Below are positions 19,001 through 25,992 of a stretch of 64,000 bases of DNA, in pieces. Source of the DNA: an uncultured Bacteroidia bacterium (GTDB lineage Bacteria > Bacteroidota > Bacteroidia > NS11-12g > UBA955); assembly GCA_943788195.1 (NCBI GenBank), contig CALSPH010000002.1:614792-678791 (forward strand), given 5' to 3'. The position numbers and the translations under genes were made by a program. Numbering within the stretch: the stretch's first letter is position 1; each line of letters opens with the position of its first letter. The notes below the pieces were generated by a model that ran no database searches, was not told where the DNA came from, and was given only the letters and a program-made list of their open reading frames with translations.

Positions 19001-20962
19001 TCCTACGCAAGGTTGATTTTGGTAAAACACGCGCAATCCCGAATCTGCGTTGGGCCGCATTAACGGAATAGACAATGGAAAACTATCCGAACAACCGACC
19101 GTAGTATCTGTTTGAACCAAAAAACCCGTATAACAACGTTCATTGCCTGGAGTGAACCAATGCTTAAAGTTCAACGAATCCACAGAATAGTTGCAATTTG
19201 AATTCAGGTTAACGCCATTCTTGGTGTCGGTAGTACAATTTGCAGCCACAAAGTCGTTTAATTGCCAAAGGGTTTTTATGTGATTGTTTCGAAAGGTGGC
19301 AGTTACATTATTGAAATAAACCGTATCTTGAATTTGGCATTGAAAGCGGTTTTGAATTTGTGCCTGAGCGTAAGGTCCATAAACCGTAGCTGTATCTAAA
19401 ACTAAGATGCTATCGCATCCTTGCTTGCTAATGCGAACCACCGGGAAATAATCACCAATATTGTTATAATGCTCCGAAGTGGCAAAGTTTGTACTGCTAT
19501 CTCCATTGCCAAAATACCATGTAATATTCGCACCGGATATGGGTGTTTGGCGAAAACCAAATCGATTATTTAGTCTGCAATAGTCTATTATGGTATCAAT
19601 TCTTGCATCCACCACATAACTGATGTTACTGATTGCACTGTTGCTGGTAAATGTATCACTGCAACCAAAGGTATCTCGTATTTGAAGGGTAACATTAAAA
19701 TTACCATTTGCCGTGTAGGTATGACTTGGTGAAAGCCAATTCACTGTGTCGGATGTTCCATCGCCAAATTGCCACTTAAAAGATTGTACTTCTGGCGGTT
19801 GCATATTACTCAAGTTGTTCAAATCTAAAAATGATTTAAAACACCCACCCGTGCGAACAAAATCAAAATTTGCAATTGGCTCCCTAAGAATTAACACATC
19901 TGTACTATCCTTTAATCTTGTGGCACAACCCCGATCGTCTATGACTTCCATGGTAACTTTATAGGTACTCCCTATTGAGTTTGCATAAGAGTGACAAAAT
20001 ACTGAATCACCAATGGGTACATTTGAAGTTGAACCATCATCCCAAAGTATATTTCTAAATAGGATGTTTTGATTTAAGCTATCAAATTTTATACATACTT
20101 GATTTCCTTTGAAACATTGGACAGTATCAGACAAATAAGAAAATGTAGCATTCGGTAAATCCAGCACAATAATGCTATCATAGTTTAAGGTACAATATGA
20201 ACTATCTGAAAATATGAGCGTTAATGCAAAAAATTTGGCCCCAGAAGAACCATACGTATAATAAGGTGAGGCTACATTAGATATATTTCCATCTCCAAAA
20301 CTCCATAAATAGCTTAAAGGAATTTCAGTTCCACTGTTAGAGCTAAAATCCACATCGCTACCCAGGCACACTGAATCTTTTGATGCAGCATAACTGAATT
20401 GGTCAATTACCTTAATGTTTTTCTTTATCGTATCTCGGCACCCTAAGCTTGAAACAATGGTCATGCAGATGGTCTTATTGCCACTTGAGCTATAACTATG
20501 TGAGGGGTTAAACAGCATAGACCCTGTGGTATCTCCAAAATCCCACGCAATTTGGGTGATGCTATCCCGATAAGAATGCGTTGATAGATTGGTGAATTGT
20601 GCGTTCAGCCCTAAACAGGCATCCGAGTATGAGAAACGAGCTTTTGCCATTTCAGTAATATAGACCAATTGAGTAAGGGTATCTCTGCAAGCTCCTGAAA
20701 TAGCAATACAGCGAACGGAATACGTTCCAGTATCCGTAAATTCGTGATTCACGATACGATTGGTATCTGCATTTTTTGGGCCTGAAAGTACATCACCAAA
20801 ATTCCACTCTACATTACTTGCTGTACCAGTAAAAGTGAATTGAACCGAATCGCCTAGACACTGATTTTGATTATAAATAAACGTGCTTAAACACTGCCCT
20901 TTCACTTGTTCTGTAAAAAACAGTAAACTAAGAATAAAAAGAAGTGTAAAACCTTTCTTCAT
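13094..20962 (-). CDS. Giant PKD-repeat surface protein with gliding-motility type B C-terminal domain
   Basis: The 2,622-residue protein begins with a signal peptide (MKKGFTLLFILSLLFF) and is built almost wholly of PKD-like modules, recognisable by W-x-FGDG cores and P-x-H-x-Y strands. Residues 2533-2622 (FLPTAFTPNANGINDRY onward, with IYNRWGGKVYEG) are the CHU_C/gliding-motility domain that directs T9SS export and surface attachment. At least twelve consecutive modules between about 14010 and 16800 repeat every 85 residues, each with a QC near its start and a GCxDT later, suggesting one disulphide per module. It is likely an adhesin-like surface fibre; the ligand is unknown. Confidence 0.93.
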   Translation of the reverse strand: MKKGFTLLFILSLLFFTEQVKGQCLSTFIYNQNQCLGDSVQFTFTGTASNVEWNFGDVLSGPKNADTNRIVNHEFTDTGTYSVRCIAISGACRDTLTQLVYITEMAKARFSYSDACLGLNAQFTNLSTHSYRDSITQIAWDFGDTTGSMLFNPSHSYSSSGNKTICMTIVSSLGCRDTIKKNIKVIDQFSYAASKDSVCLGSDVDFSSNSGTEIPLSYLWSFGDGNISNVASPYYTYGSSGAKFFALTLIFSDSSYCTLNYDSIIVLDLPNATFSYLSDTVQCFKGNQVCIKFDSLNQNILFRNILWDDGSTSNVPIGDSVFCHSYANSIGSTYKVTMEVIDDRGCATRLKDSTDVLILREPIANFDFVRTGGCFKSFLDLNNLSNMQPPEVQSFKWQFGDGTSDTVNWLSPSHTYTANGNFNVTLQIRDTFGCSDTFTSNSAISNISYVVDARIDTIIDYCRLNNRFGFRQTPISGANITWYFGNGDSSTNFATSEHYNNIGDYFPVVRISKQGCDSILVLDTATVYGPYAQAQIQNRFQCQIQDTVYFNNVTATFRNNHIKTLWQLNDFVAANCTTDTKNGVNLNSNCNYSVDSLNFKHWFTPGNERCYTGFLVQTDTTVGCSDSFPLSIPLMRPNADSGLRVFYQNQPCVGPEVPKAVFINLNQTQPNCGRQRYYIMWDSLCAEESGNFNSHWRLNEDRHNYGYNNLPCDSNGYVTMGLIIENGLDSMGNVCRDTGFYHHIIRFGLLNPTIATSYNPDSLYCNYSTHDFFVGDSMQDSIVQIIWNFGDGTIDTVQTLGKVSHTYTQSGIYQVRNYVQHINGCDGVDTFQVRIGVRHRIDLPASYACLGDSVLLGNNSNYWLDPNPNYFRDDTRAAQGKERTRWDIGDGNGFQDSGSNIYLNYNRIGDYTIRMELRDSLGCLDTANLGNPFRVFDVTSQIQLPSDTLVCPQVVQLFSASTVYDSLNNFGHLDDSVSLFIWTFDDGSGSSLQANPSKFFDKGTQGIKLYAENTRGCRDSIVDSFFIVSPFARFTPVTDTMGCQPHLTTFRNQSVNANSFTWLFRNPSNNILNTTSQGDVNFNYTNYGTFYPELISRKNALNNGIPITCADTFPLLANNDTAIAITVFEKPIVRFSHTTDCSTNTTTYTNTTVINTDTILALWWTFGDGDSSFLQNPIHQYADTGAYRVVLHIRVGKGCEDSLVRTVYISPIPLANFNSTDICIEEQMQFYDATNAYNDVIYLWNWDFGDGTSSFIQNPLHLYTYDTAYRVRLRVTNRAGCFDTITKTVNVNSKPVVDYVFSNACQTKKNAFYGSATVKKGSLSYHWDFGDGGTSPSKNPQYVYGDTGNYQAKFTATSLYGCKDSIRKTVRVYPNPVTDFSINNPVQCLAQNSFTFINNSTIAIDTILYNYWYASDGGSGFNQDYNRVFANFDSIEIVLISLTDKNCTDTAIKWVEVLESPVSSPVISDLSVCVNGDSIHLADTFVSQETLTNRTWLHNGVNIGSDSAFKYKFNTVGPTDIWLIKELSNGCKDTSISNVIIYPKPNAYIKIPVDQQCLNGNAFQFSDSSWISDGTALSSKWYLGNGDSSILANFISSYAQADTFDVSLIVLSNKDCRDTMVRSVIVHPEPVADFSVDTSTQCLRGNQFQFTNQSVVAGTGMTYQWDFNAELSSVLVDPLHQFGSHGVKSVKLITASFFGCKDSITKNVEVYPMPLSRPTVNNLNQCLNDQNYIFTDSSSIAYGFLSRLWVWDNATTDTSKSLSRQFAKDTFYRHQLISSSVYGCADTAWLVHQVYPVPNALFEINDSGQCVNNQNFQFNNLSNAKDGIAATYWDYGDGNLDTLIQGGHFYPQAGIYTVRLIANSSQSCKDTHNIQLEVYHKPLALLSVNDSAQCFKDQNFSFIGNSSIPTGSLIRFEWDTFNTPFSGSKDTSLLFPVAGNYTLRYVVESNQNCLDTTFQDIVVHPDPSSQFTISDSIQCENDNLFLFNSTSSLVYGTMTDSWYADQVYWSDLMNPIRNFTSQDTVQVSLVNTTNKGCRDTAIQPIFIVPAPHAQFAINDSGQCLRDNQFVFANTSWIEDGVLSAEWDFGNGNSSSLYSPTEVYPDHGDYVVRHISTSIYGCKDTWNVDVLVHPEPMASFVVNNPSQCLNGNLFTYTNNSSIDSTQMSYQWFFGDGNSSQQTDPSHTHSNYGSFETVLYATSNYGCIDSAKEMLVVNPMPISAFSINDSAQCVNTQNFVFTNNSSIPTGNIINYTWHSRGVTAINVNPWQLGYPNSGPYGVLLESRSDSGCVDSAYKLIRVFPKPISGITVNDSVQCLRGNYYLFSERSFDSFGISGYSWRENNDEVSTADTFGRTYLNAGLKSVDLITISTNQCFDTARIKVRVKPMPDPRFAPLKQFYCENEAGISIIPNQSGGQFYGKNIVNQQYVPRILWGDTVTYVITQEGCTDSSKQFTQVYPLPNAFLGNDTSICKHESILLKPTSWNSTFIWGNGSSDTALRVTRAGQYWVTAKNICGTDSDTINISVKDINCRFFLPTAFTPNANGINDRYRPVTFDVDEMVFEIYNRWGGKVYEGDINDLGWDGTYADKNSPEGYYVVVVKYSYQTELRNITETAHEVFYLLR
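13990..16820 (-). repeat. Array of about twelve regular 85-residue PKD modules
   Basis: Start motifs such as NDSAQCV, NDSVQCLRG, NNPSQCLNG and VDQQCLNG occur near 14010, 14270, 14520, 14770, 15030, 15285, 15535, 15785, 16040, 16290, 16545 and 16800 (approximate positions). The spacing is about 250-260 bases. The modules are diverged at DNA level, so this is an old array, not recent tandem duplication. Confidence 0.75.
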
Positions 20963-21105
20963 AATTATATATAAAACACTGATATCAATTTTGTGTAATC
21001 TGTAAATTTACAACAACTATATGTAAAACACAAGCTATCGCTAATTGGTTGCCTTCAGCATTGCCTCTATATGACTGACTATAGTGCCATTTGAAACAAA
21101 CCATT

Positions 21106-22056
21106 TTAGTTGTTTTTCCTGAACAATGCTGAAAATATTAATTTTAGTGATTGTGTGATTTTGAATCCAAATATTCTAAATATTAAAATATATCCTTTAC
21201 TGCTTGTATTGCTTACCGCGGGAATAAATTTTCTAGGTATTAATTCCTGATATATTGTATTAGCCATTTCCGAATTATAAGGGTAAACAATCCTAAGCGC
21301 GTCAAAAAGTGATTGATATAATTTATCTGTTAAATCATACGGTTGATGCATTTTTAAATATTCCACAATTCGTTTCCTCAGATCAATGTAGTTTGACCAT
21401 TTTTTTTCTAGATTAGTGCTTGAAATCGAACCTGAATCCCTGATCTCAATAATTGTTCCCACTTTTGAATCAAAAATCACCACGGGTATACGTTTCAATA
21501 TATCAAACATCAAATTGTACTCTTGCGAACTGGAAAGATTTTCATTCCATCTGATACCTTCATCAAACAATCTTGAATGAAATAAATTTGAACATGTGTT
21601 TCCAAGATTTGTAGACATTAGCATTTCCCATAAATGATTGCTGTCATTTTGAGTGTAATTTTTCTGTACTACTTTCTCCCCCTTTGCATTTAGGCTTATA
21701 TAACTTCCAACAATCAAGTCCGGTAAGTTTTGCCTTTTGGCTAACTCAATTTGCGCCTTTATTTTCCCGGGCTTTATCCAATCATCCGCATCCAAAAACT
21801 GGATATATTCCCCTTTTGCTTCAAGCAATCCTCTATTTCTGGCTGCGCAAGCTCCTTTATTTTCTTGCTCAATGAGCAGCGCTTTTTTATCGTTGGTTTT
21901 TAGATAATGTCTTATTCTTTCTACGGTATGATCTGTACTCCCGTCATCCACCAAAATCACTTCAATTTCTTGCGCACTTTGAGCATAAATTGACGATAAA
22001 CATCTTTCGATGTAGAGCGCAACATTATAACATGGTACAATTACTGAAACTAACAT
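21106..22056 (-). CDS. Glycosyltransferase family 2
   Basis: The 316-residue protein has a GT-A fold start (VSVIVPCYNVALYIERCL), the nucleotide-binding VDDGSTD (about residues 36-42) and a metal-binding DADD motif near residue 90. It transfers a sugar from a nucleotide sugar to an unknown acceptor. It starts 4 bases after the stop of the upstream GT4 gene, so the pair forms an operon, probably for a surface glycan or a protein-linked glycan. The C-terminal part is hydrophobic and basic, suggesting membrane association. Confidence 0.9.
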   Translation of the reverse strand: MLVSVIVPCYNVALYIERCLSSIYAQSAQEIEVILVDDGSTDHTVERIRHYLKTNDKKALLIEQENKGACAARNRGLLEAKGEYIQFLDADDWIKPGKIKAQIELAKRQNLPDLIVGSYISLNAKGEKVVQKNYTQNDSNHLWEMLMSTNLGNTCSNLFHSRLFDEGIRWNENLSSSQEYNLMFDILKRIPVVIFDSKVGTIIEIRDSGSISSTNLEKKWSNYIDLRKRIVEYLKMHQPYDLTDKLYQSLFDALRIVYPYNSEMANTIYQELIPRKFIPAVSNTSSKGYILIFRIFGFKITQSLKLIFSALFRKNN

Positions 22057-22060
22057 TGAA

Positions 22061-23302
22061 TTAAGAGGATAGTTGATTTAGCTCATTGCAAAATTGCGTA
22101 TAATTTGTTTCTTGGTCAAACTTTTCAATTCCATACTGAATGATATTGTTTCTTTGTGCAATAGTTCCAAACTTATAGTTTGCCAGCCAACCATGTAATT
22201 TTTGCGCGAATACTGCAATCTCTAAATCTGCATCAATTAGATACCCCACTTCATCGCTAATTATTTCGCTTACGCCTCCCACATTTGTTCCTATTAATGG
22301 AATCCCTCTCGAAATGGCCTCCATCATACTTACAGGAACACCTTCAATCGTTGACACATTAACCAAGAAGTGAATTGGGTTGGTTTCCATAAATCTGAGT
22401 AATTCATCCGTATTCACATACCCATAGCATTTATAATCTACCGAAGTCCCTTTCAACCGTTTGGTCAGATCATTATTAAGGTTCTTTTCACCAAAGTGAT
22501 GCCAAATTAATGGCATGCCCATATTCTCTATGGTTGACGCCAAAAAATCTAACCGTTTTAAAGGGATATACGGAGATATGCTTAAGATATGATAAGGTGG
22601 TTTTGAAGGCACCTCTACGGGCAAATATTTACTATTAAAACATACACCCATCGGCCGATACAAAAACTGCCCTTCTCGAGGTTTAATTCTTCGTTCAATT
22701 AAATCCATCCAAGTTTTTGAAATAAAATAAACCCTATCAGTGTGTTTAAATTGAAAATATCTATAGGCATCAAAACTTACGGGATTCTTGATATAATCAA
22801 CCTCGTAACGATGTGCTCTACTAACCACAATAATGTCTTTGTTAAACATAACTTTATAAACACAAGCTATTGCATTCCAATGATCAAACCAATAACTATA
22901 TAAAACGGTGATATTTTTGCTTTTTATATAAGCGTCAACTTGACTTGCTCTTCTTAAATAGATTAAATACTGAGAGATCTGCATTTTTAATGCTTTTACT
23001 GAAAACGATCCATTAATCAACGATTTTACAGCTAGTTTGATCCCCATAGGGATTAAAACTTTAATCCCAAACTGAACATATTGCGTAAATGAAATAGGCG
23101 TGTTTTTCAACTCAGACTCCATCACAACATCAATTGTGTTCTGCACTTCAACGCCCTTTTCAGAACCCATTTGATGCGTAAGAATTAATGCAAGGCTGGT
23201 GTGCTTTTGCAAATAATCGAACTCTGCAGAAATAAACGGATACTCAGCATGTAAATAAGGAAAAGCCGTGGTGCAAAGTGCTATATTTGATTTAACATCC
23301 AT
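22061..23302 (-). CDS. Glycosyltransferase family 4 (GT-B)
   Basis: With the ATG at 23302 the protein has 413 residues. A longer frame reaches 23326, but it would run through a -7 promoter box at 23311-23318, so the inner start is preferred. The C-terminal GT-B half carries the family signature STIEGVPVSMMEAISRGIPL with the E-x7-E pair, followed by GTNVGGVSEII. The N-terminal acceptor domain is specific and does not reveal the substrate. It is the first gene of a two-gene operon with the GT2. Confidence 0.9.
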   Translation of the reverse strand: MDVKSNIALCTTAFPYLHAEYPFISAEFDYLQKHTSLALILTHQMGSEKGVEVQNTIDVVMESELKNTPISFTQYVQFGIKVLIPMGIKLAVKSLINGSFSVKALKMQISQYLIYLRRASQVDAYIKSKNITVLYSYWFDHWNAIACVYKVMFNKDIIVVSRAHRYEVDYIKNPVSFDAYRYFQFKHTDRVYFISKTWMDLIERRIKPREGQFLYRPMGVCFNSKYLPVEVPSKPPYHILSISPYIPLKRLDFLASTIENMGMPLIWHHFGEKNLNNDLTKRLKGTSVDYKCYGYVNTDELLRFMETNPIHFLVNVSTIEGVPVSMMEAISRGIPLIGTNVGGVSEIISDEVGYLIDADLEIAVFAQKLHGWLANYKFGTIAQRNNIIQYGIEKFDQETNYTQFCNELNQLSS

Positions 23303-23310
23303 TTGTGCCC

Positions 23311-23318
23311 CAAAAGTA
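23311..23318 (-). promoter_or_regulatory. -7 box (TACTTTTG) of the glycosyltransferase pair
   Basis: The minus strand reads TACTTTTG ending 8 bases before the ATG at 23302. Confidence 0.5.
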
Positions 23319-23451
23319 CATATCATTTATCATGACATCGCTTTCCCGAGGGAAAATAATTCTTTCTTAGGCAATACACTAAATACTATGCGCACATAAA
23401 TCAGCCGCTTATTGATAATGATCGCATGAATGATTAAATTCGCCCATTACC

Positions 23452-24024
23452 ATGCTTAAAATAGCACATCGCATAAATTCCGTTCAGCAGCTAAAAAATG
23501 TTCCGAAAGACCAAGGTATTGAGCTAGACATAAGGGCATTCGAGAATCACCTCATTCTTCACCATGATCCTTTTGAAAAAGGAGAACTATTTGAAGATTT
23601 ACTCAAAAGCTATCAACATAAATTTATTATCCTGAACACCAAATGCGAAGGAATGGAAGAGGCAATTCTTGAACTACTGGCAAAATATCGAATCACGGAA
23701 TACTTTTTTCTCGATTTGAGTCTTCCTTATCTAGTTAAATATGCCAATAAAGGGCTTAAAGAAATCGCCATTCGTTATTCTGAATTTGAACCCATTGAAT
23801 TTGCATTGGCTTTTGCAGGTAAGGTTGATTGGGTTTGGGTGGATTGTTTTACCCATTTACCTTTAGATGATTTATCTTATCAAGCATTAAAAAAGCATTT
23901 CAAGATATGCATCGTTTCCCCAGAATTACAGGGCTATGGTCTTAACATGATCGATACATTCAAAACTCAAATCGCTGATATGCAAATAGATGCTGTATGT
24001 ACAAAACGACCCGATTTGTGGTAA
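23452..24024 (+). CDS. Short GDPD/PLC-like phosphodiesterase-fold protein
   Basis: The 190-residue protein begins IAHRINS with a His-Arg pair at residues 6-7, then IELDIRAF (Glu24, Asp26) and LILHHDP (His37/38). This is the arrangement of the glycerophosphodiester phosphodiesterase active site. It is shorter than typical enzymes (about 240-300 residues), and the HRG signature has become HRI. Similar short proteins occur near sugar-nucleotide or surface-polysaccharide genes, consistent with the adjacent glycosyltransferases. The activity is unproven. Confidence 0.65.
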   Translation: MLKIAHRINSVQQLKNVPKDQGIELDIRAFENHLILHHDPFEKGELFEDLLKSYQHKFIILNTKCEGMEEAILELLAKYRITEYFFLDLSLPYLVKYANKGLKEIAIRYSEFEPIEFALAFAGKVDWVWVDCFTHLPLDDLSYQALKKHFKICIVSPELQGYGLNMIDTFKTQIADMQIDAVCTKRPDLW

Positions 24025-24067
24025 AGCATCCCATTTTAATCAATTGGTAATTCATACTGCATAATAT

Positions 24068-24075
24068 TACTTTTG
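24068..24075 (+). promoter_or_regulatory. -7 box (TACTTTTG) of the carboxylase gene
   Basis: This TAnnTTTG match ends 21 bases before the ATG at 24097. Confidence 0.5.
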
Positions 24076-24096
24076 CCTTGACTAAAATATTCAACC

Positions 24097-25641
24097 ATGA
24101 GCAAACCTTCATTTAACAAGCTAACCGAAAAAAGAGCACAGTCCAAATTGGGCGGAGGTGAGAAACGTATCGAATCTCAGCACAATAAAGGCAAACTAAC
24201 TGCGCGCGAACGAATCGAATTATTGGTAGATGAAGGCTCGTTTCATGAGATTGGCGCTTTCGTAACGCACAGAAGCGCAGATTTTGGAATGGAAAAGAAT
24301 AAATTTCTTGGTGATGGAGTGGTTACCGGCTATGCTAAAGTAAACGGCAGGTTAACCTATCTTTTTTCACAAGACTTTACCGTTTTTGGAGGTTCTCTAT
24401 CTGAAACCCATGCGGAGAAAATTTGCAAAATCATGGACTTAGCGCTTCAAAATGGAGCGCCATTAATAGGACTGAATGATAGCGGTGGAGCACGCATACA
24501 AGAAGGAGTAGTATCCTTAGGCGGCTACGCAGATATCTTTTTTAGAAATACCCGTGCAAGTGGTGTGATTCCACAACTATCGGCAATAATGGGACCATGT
24601 GCTGGTGGCGCAGTGTATTCACCTGCAATCACAGATTTCATCTTAATGGTTGAACATACCAGCTATATGTTTGTAACCGGACCCAATGTGGTTAAAACGG
24701 TTACCAATGAAGAGGTAAGTTCAGAGGATTTGGGAGGAGCTTCGGTTCATTCCAGTAAATCTGGTGTTGCTCATTTTGCAGCGGCAAATGAAGTTGAGGC
24801 CATCAATCATTTGAAATCCCTTTTGTCTTATATTCCTCAAAATTGCGAAGAAAAAGCATTGGACTTGCCTTATACATCCAAAGATGAAAAGGTAGAGGCG
24901 TTGAATAATATTGTTCCTGAAAATCCCAATCAGCCCTATGATATTCGAGAAGTAATTGATGGGGTAATTGATGAAAACAGTTTTTTTGAAGTGCATAAAA
25001 ACTTTGCAGAAAATATTGTGGTCGGTTTTGCTCGATTAGCGGGTAAAAGCATCGGTATCATTGCAAATCAACCTTCTTATCTGGCAGGTGTTTTGGATGT
25101 GCATTCCTCGCAAAAAGGAGCGCGTTTTGTTCGGTTTTGCGATGCATTTAATATCCCATTGTTGGTACTTGAAGATGTACCCGGCTTTCTTCCTGGAACA
25201 GACCAAGAATGGAATGCTATTATAACTAATGGTGCGAAGCTTTTATATGCTTTTAGCGAAGCTACGGTGCCTCGCATCACCGTTATTACTAGAAAGGCCT
25301 ATGGTGGGGCCTATGACGTAATGAATAGCAAGCACATTGGTGCAGATATGAATTACGCATGGCCAAGCGCAGAGATCGCGGTTATGGGAGCCAAAGGTGC
25401 TGCCGAAATCATTTTCAAAGGTGAAATCAAAACAGCAGAAGATCCGGAAGCTGCATGGAAAGAAAAAGAACAATTATATGGCGACATGTTTGCTAATCCA
25501 TATCGTGCCGCGGCTCGAGGTTTTATTGATGAGGTTATTTTACCTGAAGAAACCAGAGAACGACTCATTTCTGCATTTGCCATGCTAGAAAACAAGGTAG
25601 ATAATTTACCCAAGAAAAAACACGGAAACATTCCGCTTTAA
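24097..25641 (+). CDS. pccB: Acyl-CoA carboxylase carboxyltransferase (beta) subunit, propionyl-CoA type
   Basis: The 514-residue protein is the carboxyltransferase half of a biotin-dependent acyl-CoA carboxylase, most likely propionyl-CoA to methylmalonyl-CoA. Two crotonase-like halves are visible. The N-half has the oxyanion loop GGARIQEGV and [12 protein letters not shown]. The C-half has GFLPGTDQE and the second oxyanion segment [12 protein letters not shown]. The biotin carboxylase and biotin-carrier subunits are not in the window. Substrate choice (propionyl-, acetyl- or methylcrotonyl-CoA) is inferred from overall resemblance. Confidence 0.92.
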   Translation: MSKPSFNKLTEKRAQSKLGGGEKRIESQHNKGKLTARERIELLVDEGSFHEIGAFVTHRSADFGMEKNKFLGDGVVTGYAKVNGRLTYLFSQDFTVFGGSLSETHAEKICKIMDLALQNGAPLIGLNDSGGARIQEGVVSLGGYADIFFRNTRASGVIPQLSAIMGPCAGGAVYSPAITDFILMVEHTSYMFVTGPNVVKTVTNEEVSSEDLGGASVHSSKSGVAHFAAANEVEAINHLKSLLSYIPQNCEEKALDLPYTSKDEKVEALNNIVPENPNQPYDIREVIDGVIDENSFFEVHKNFAENIVVGFARLAGKSIGIIANQPSYLAGVLDVHSSQKGARFVRFCDAFNIPLLVLEDVPGFLPGTDQEWNAIITNGAKLLYAFSEATVPRITVITRKAYGGAYDVMNSKHIGADMNYAWPSAEIAVMGAKGAAEIIFKGEIKTAEDPEAAWKEKEQLYGDMFANPYRAAARGFIDEVILPEETRERLISAFAMLENKVDNLPKKKHGNIPL

Positions 25642-25647
25642 ATCCAT

Positions 25648-25857
25648 ATGAAGCCTCTTCTGATTATTGTATTACTGTGCAGCTTTTTTTATTTAGGGTG
25701 TAAAAAAACCGATTGTAAAAAAGGGAAGAGCGACTCCAATTGCATTTGCACAGCTAACTACGACCCTGTTTGCGGTTGCGATGAAGTTACTTATAGCAAT
25801 GCATGTGAAGCAGAATGCCATGGAATAACCACGTATTCCAAAGGAGAATGTAAATAA
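25648..25857 (+). CDS. Kazal-type protease-inhibitor lipoprotein
   Basis: The 69-residue protein has a lipoprotein signal peptide with lipobox YLGC (Cys18). It is followed by one Kazal domain with the signature CTANYDPVCGCDEVTYSNAC and the closing ECHG and GEC cysteines. Kazal domains inhibit serine proteases by presenting a loop next to the second Cys, here DPVCG. It starts 6 bases after the carboxylase stop and is followed by a weak hairpin. A role in protecting the cell surface from proteases is inference. Confidence 0.88.
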   Translation: MKPLLIIVLLCSFFYLGCKKTDCKKGKSDSNCICTANYDPVCGCDEVTYSNACEAECHGITTYSKGECK

Positions 25858-25858
25858 A

Positions 25859-25891
25859 AATGCCACCCGTTTTTAGCAGATGGCATTTACA
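25859..25891 (+). terminator. Hairpin after the Kazal gene
   Basis: AAATGCCA pairs with TGGCATTT across a 15-base loop, just after the Kazal stop. The stem is short, and a T-rich tract follows only loosely. Confidence 0.4.
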
Positions 25892-25992
25892 TTTTGATTA
25901 AAATAGAATTATTTCTTAGTCAACTTATTTGACTCGGTTTTACCGATGGACACCTATTGAAGCAAACTCAATTACCTTGTATCGTCCGTAAA

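Noticed and set aside
13094..20962. CRISPR-like regular spacing in the long repetitive region
   Set aside because: The repeats are diverged coding modules of about 255 bases within one open frame; there are no short identical repeats with unique spacers.
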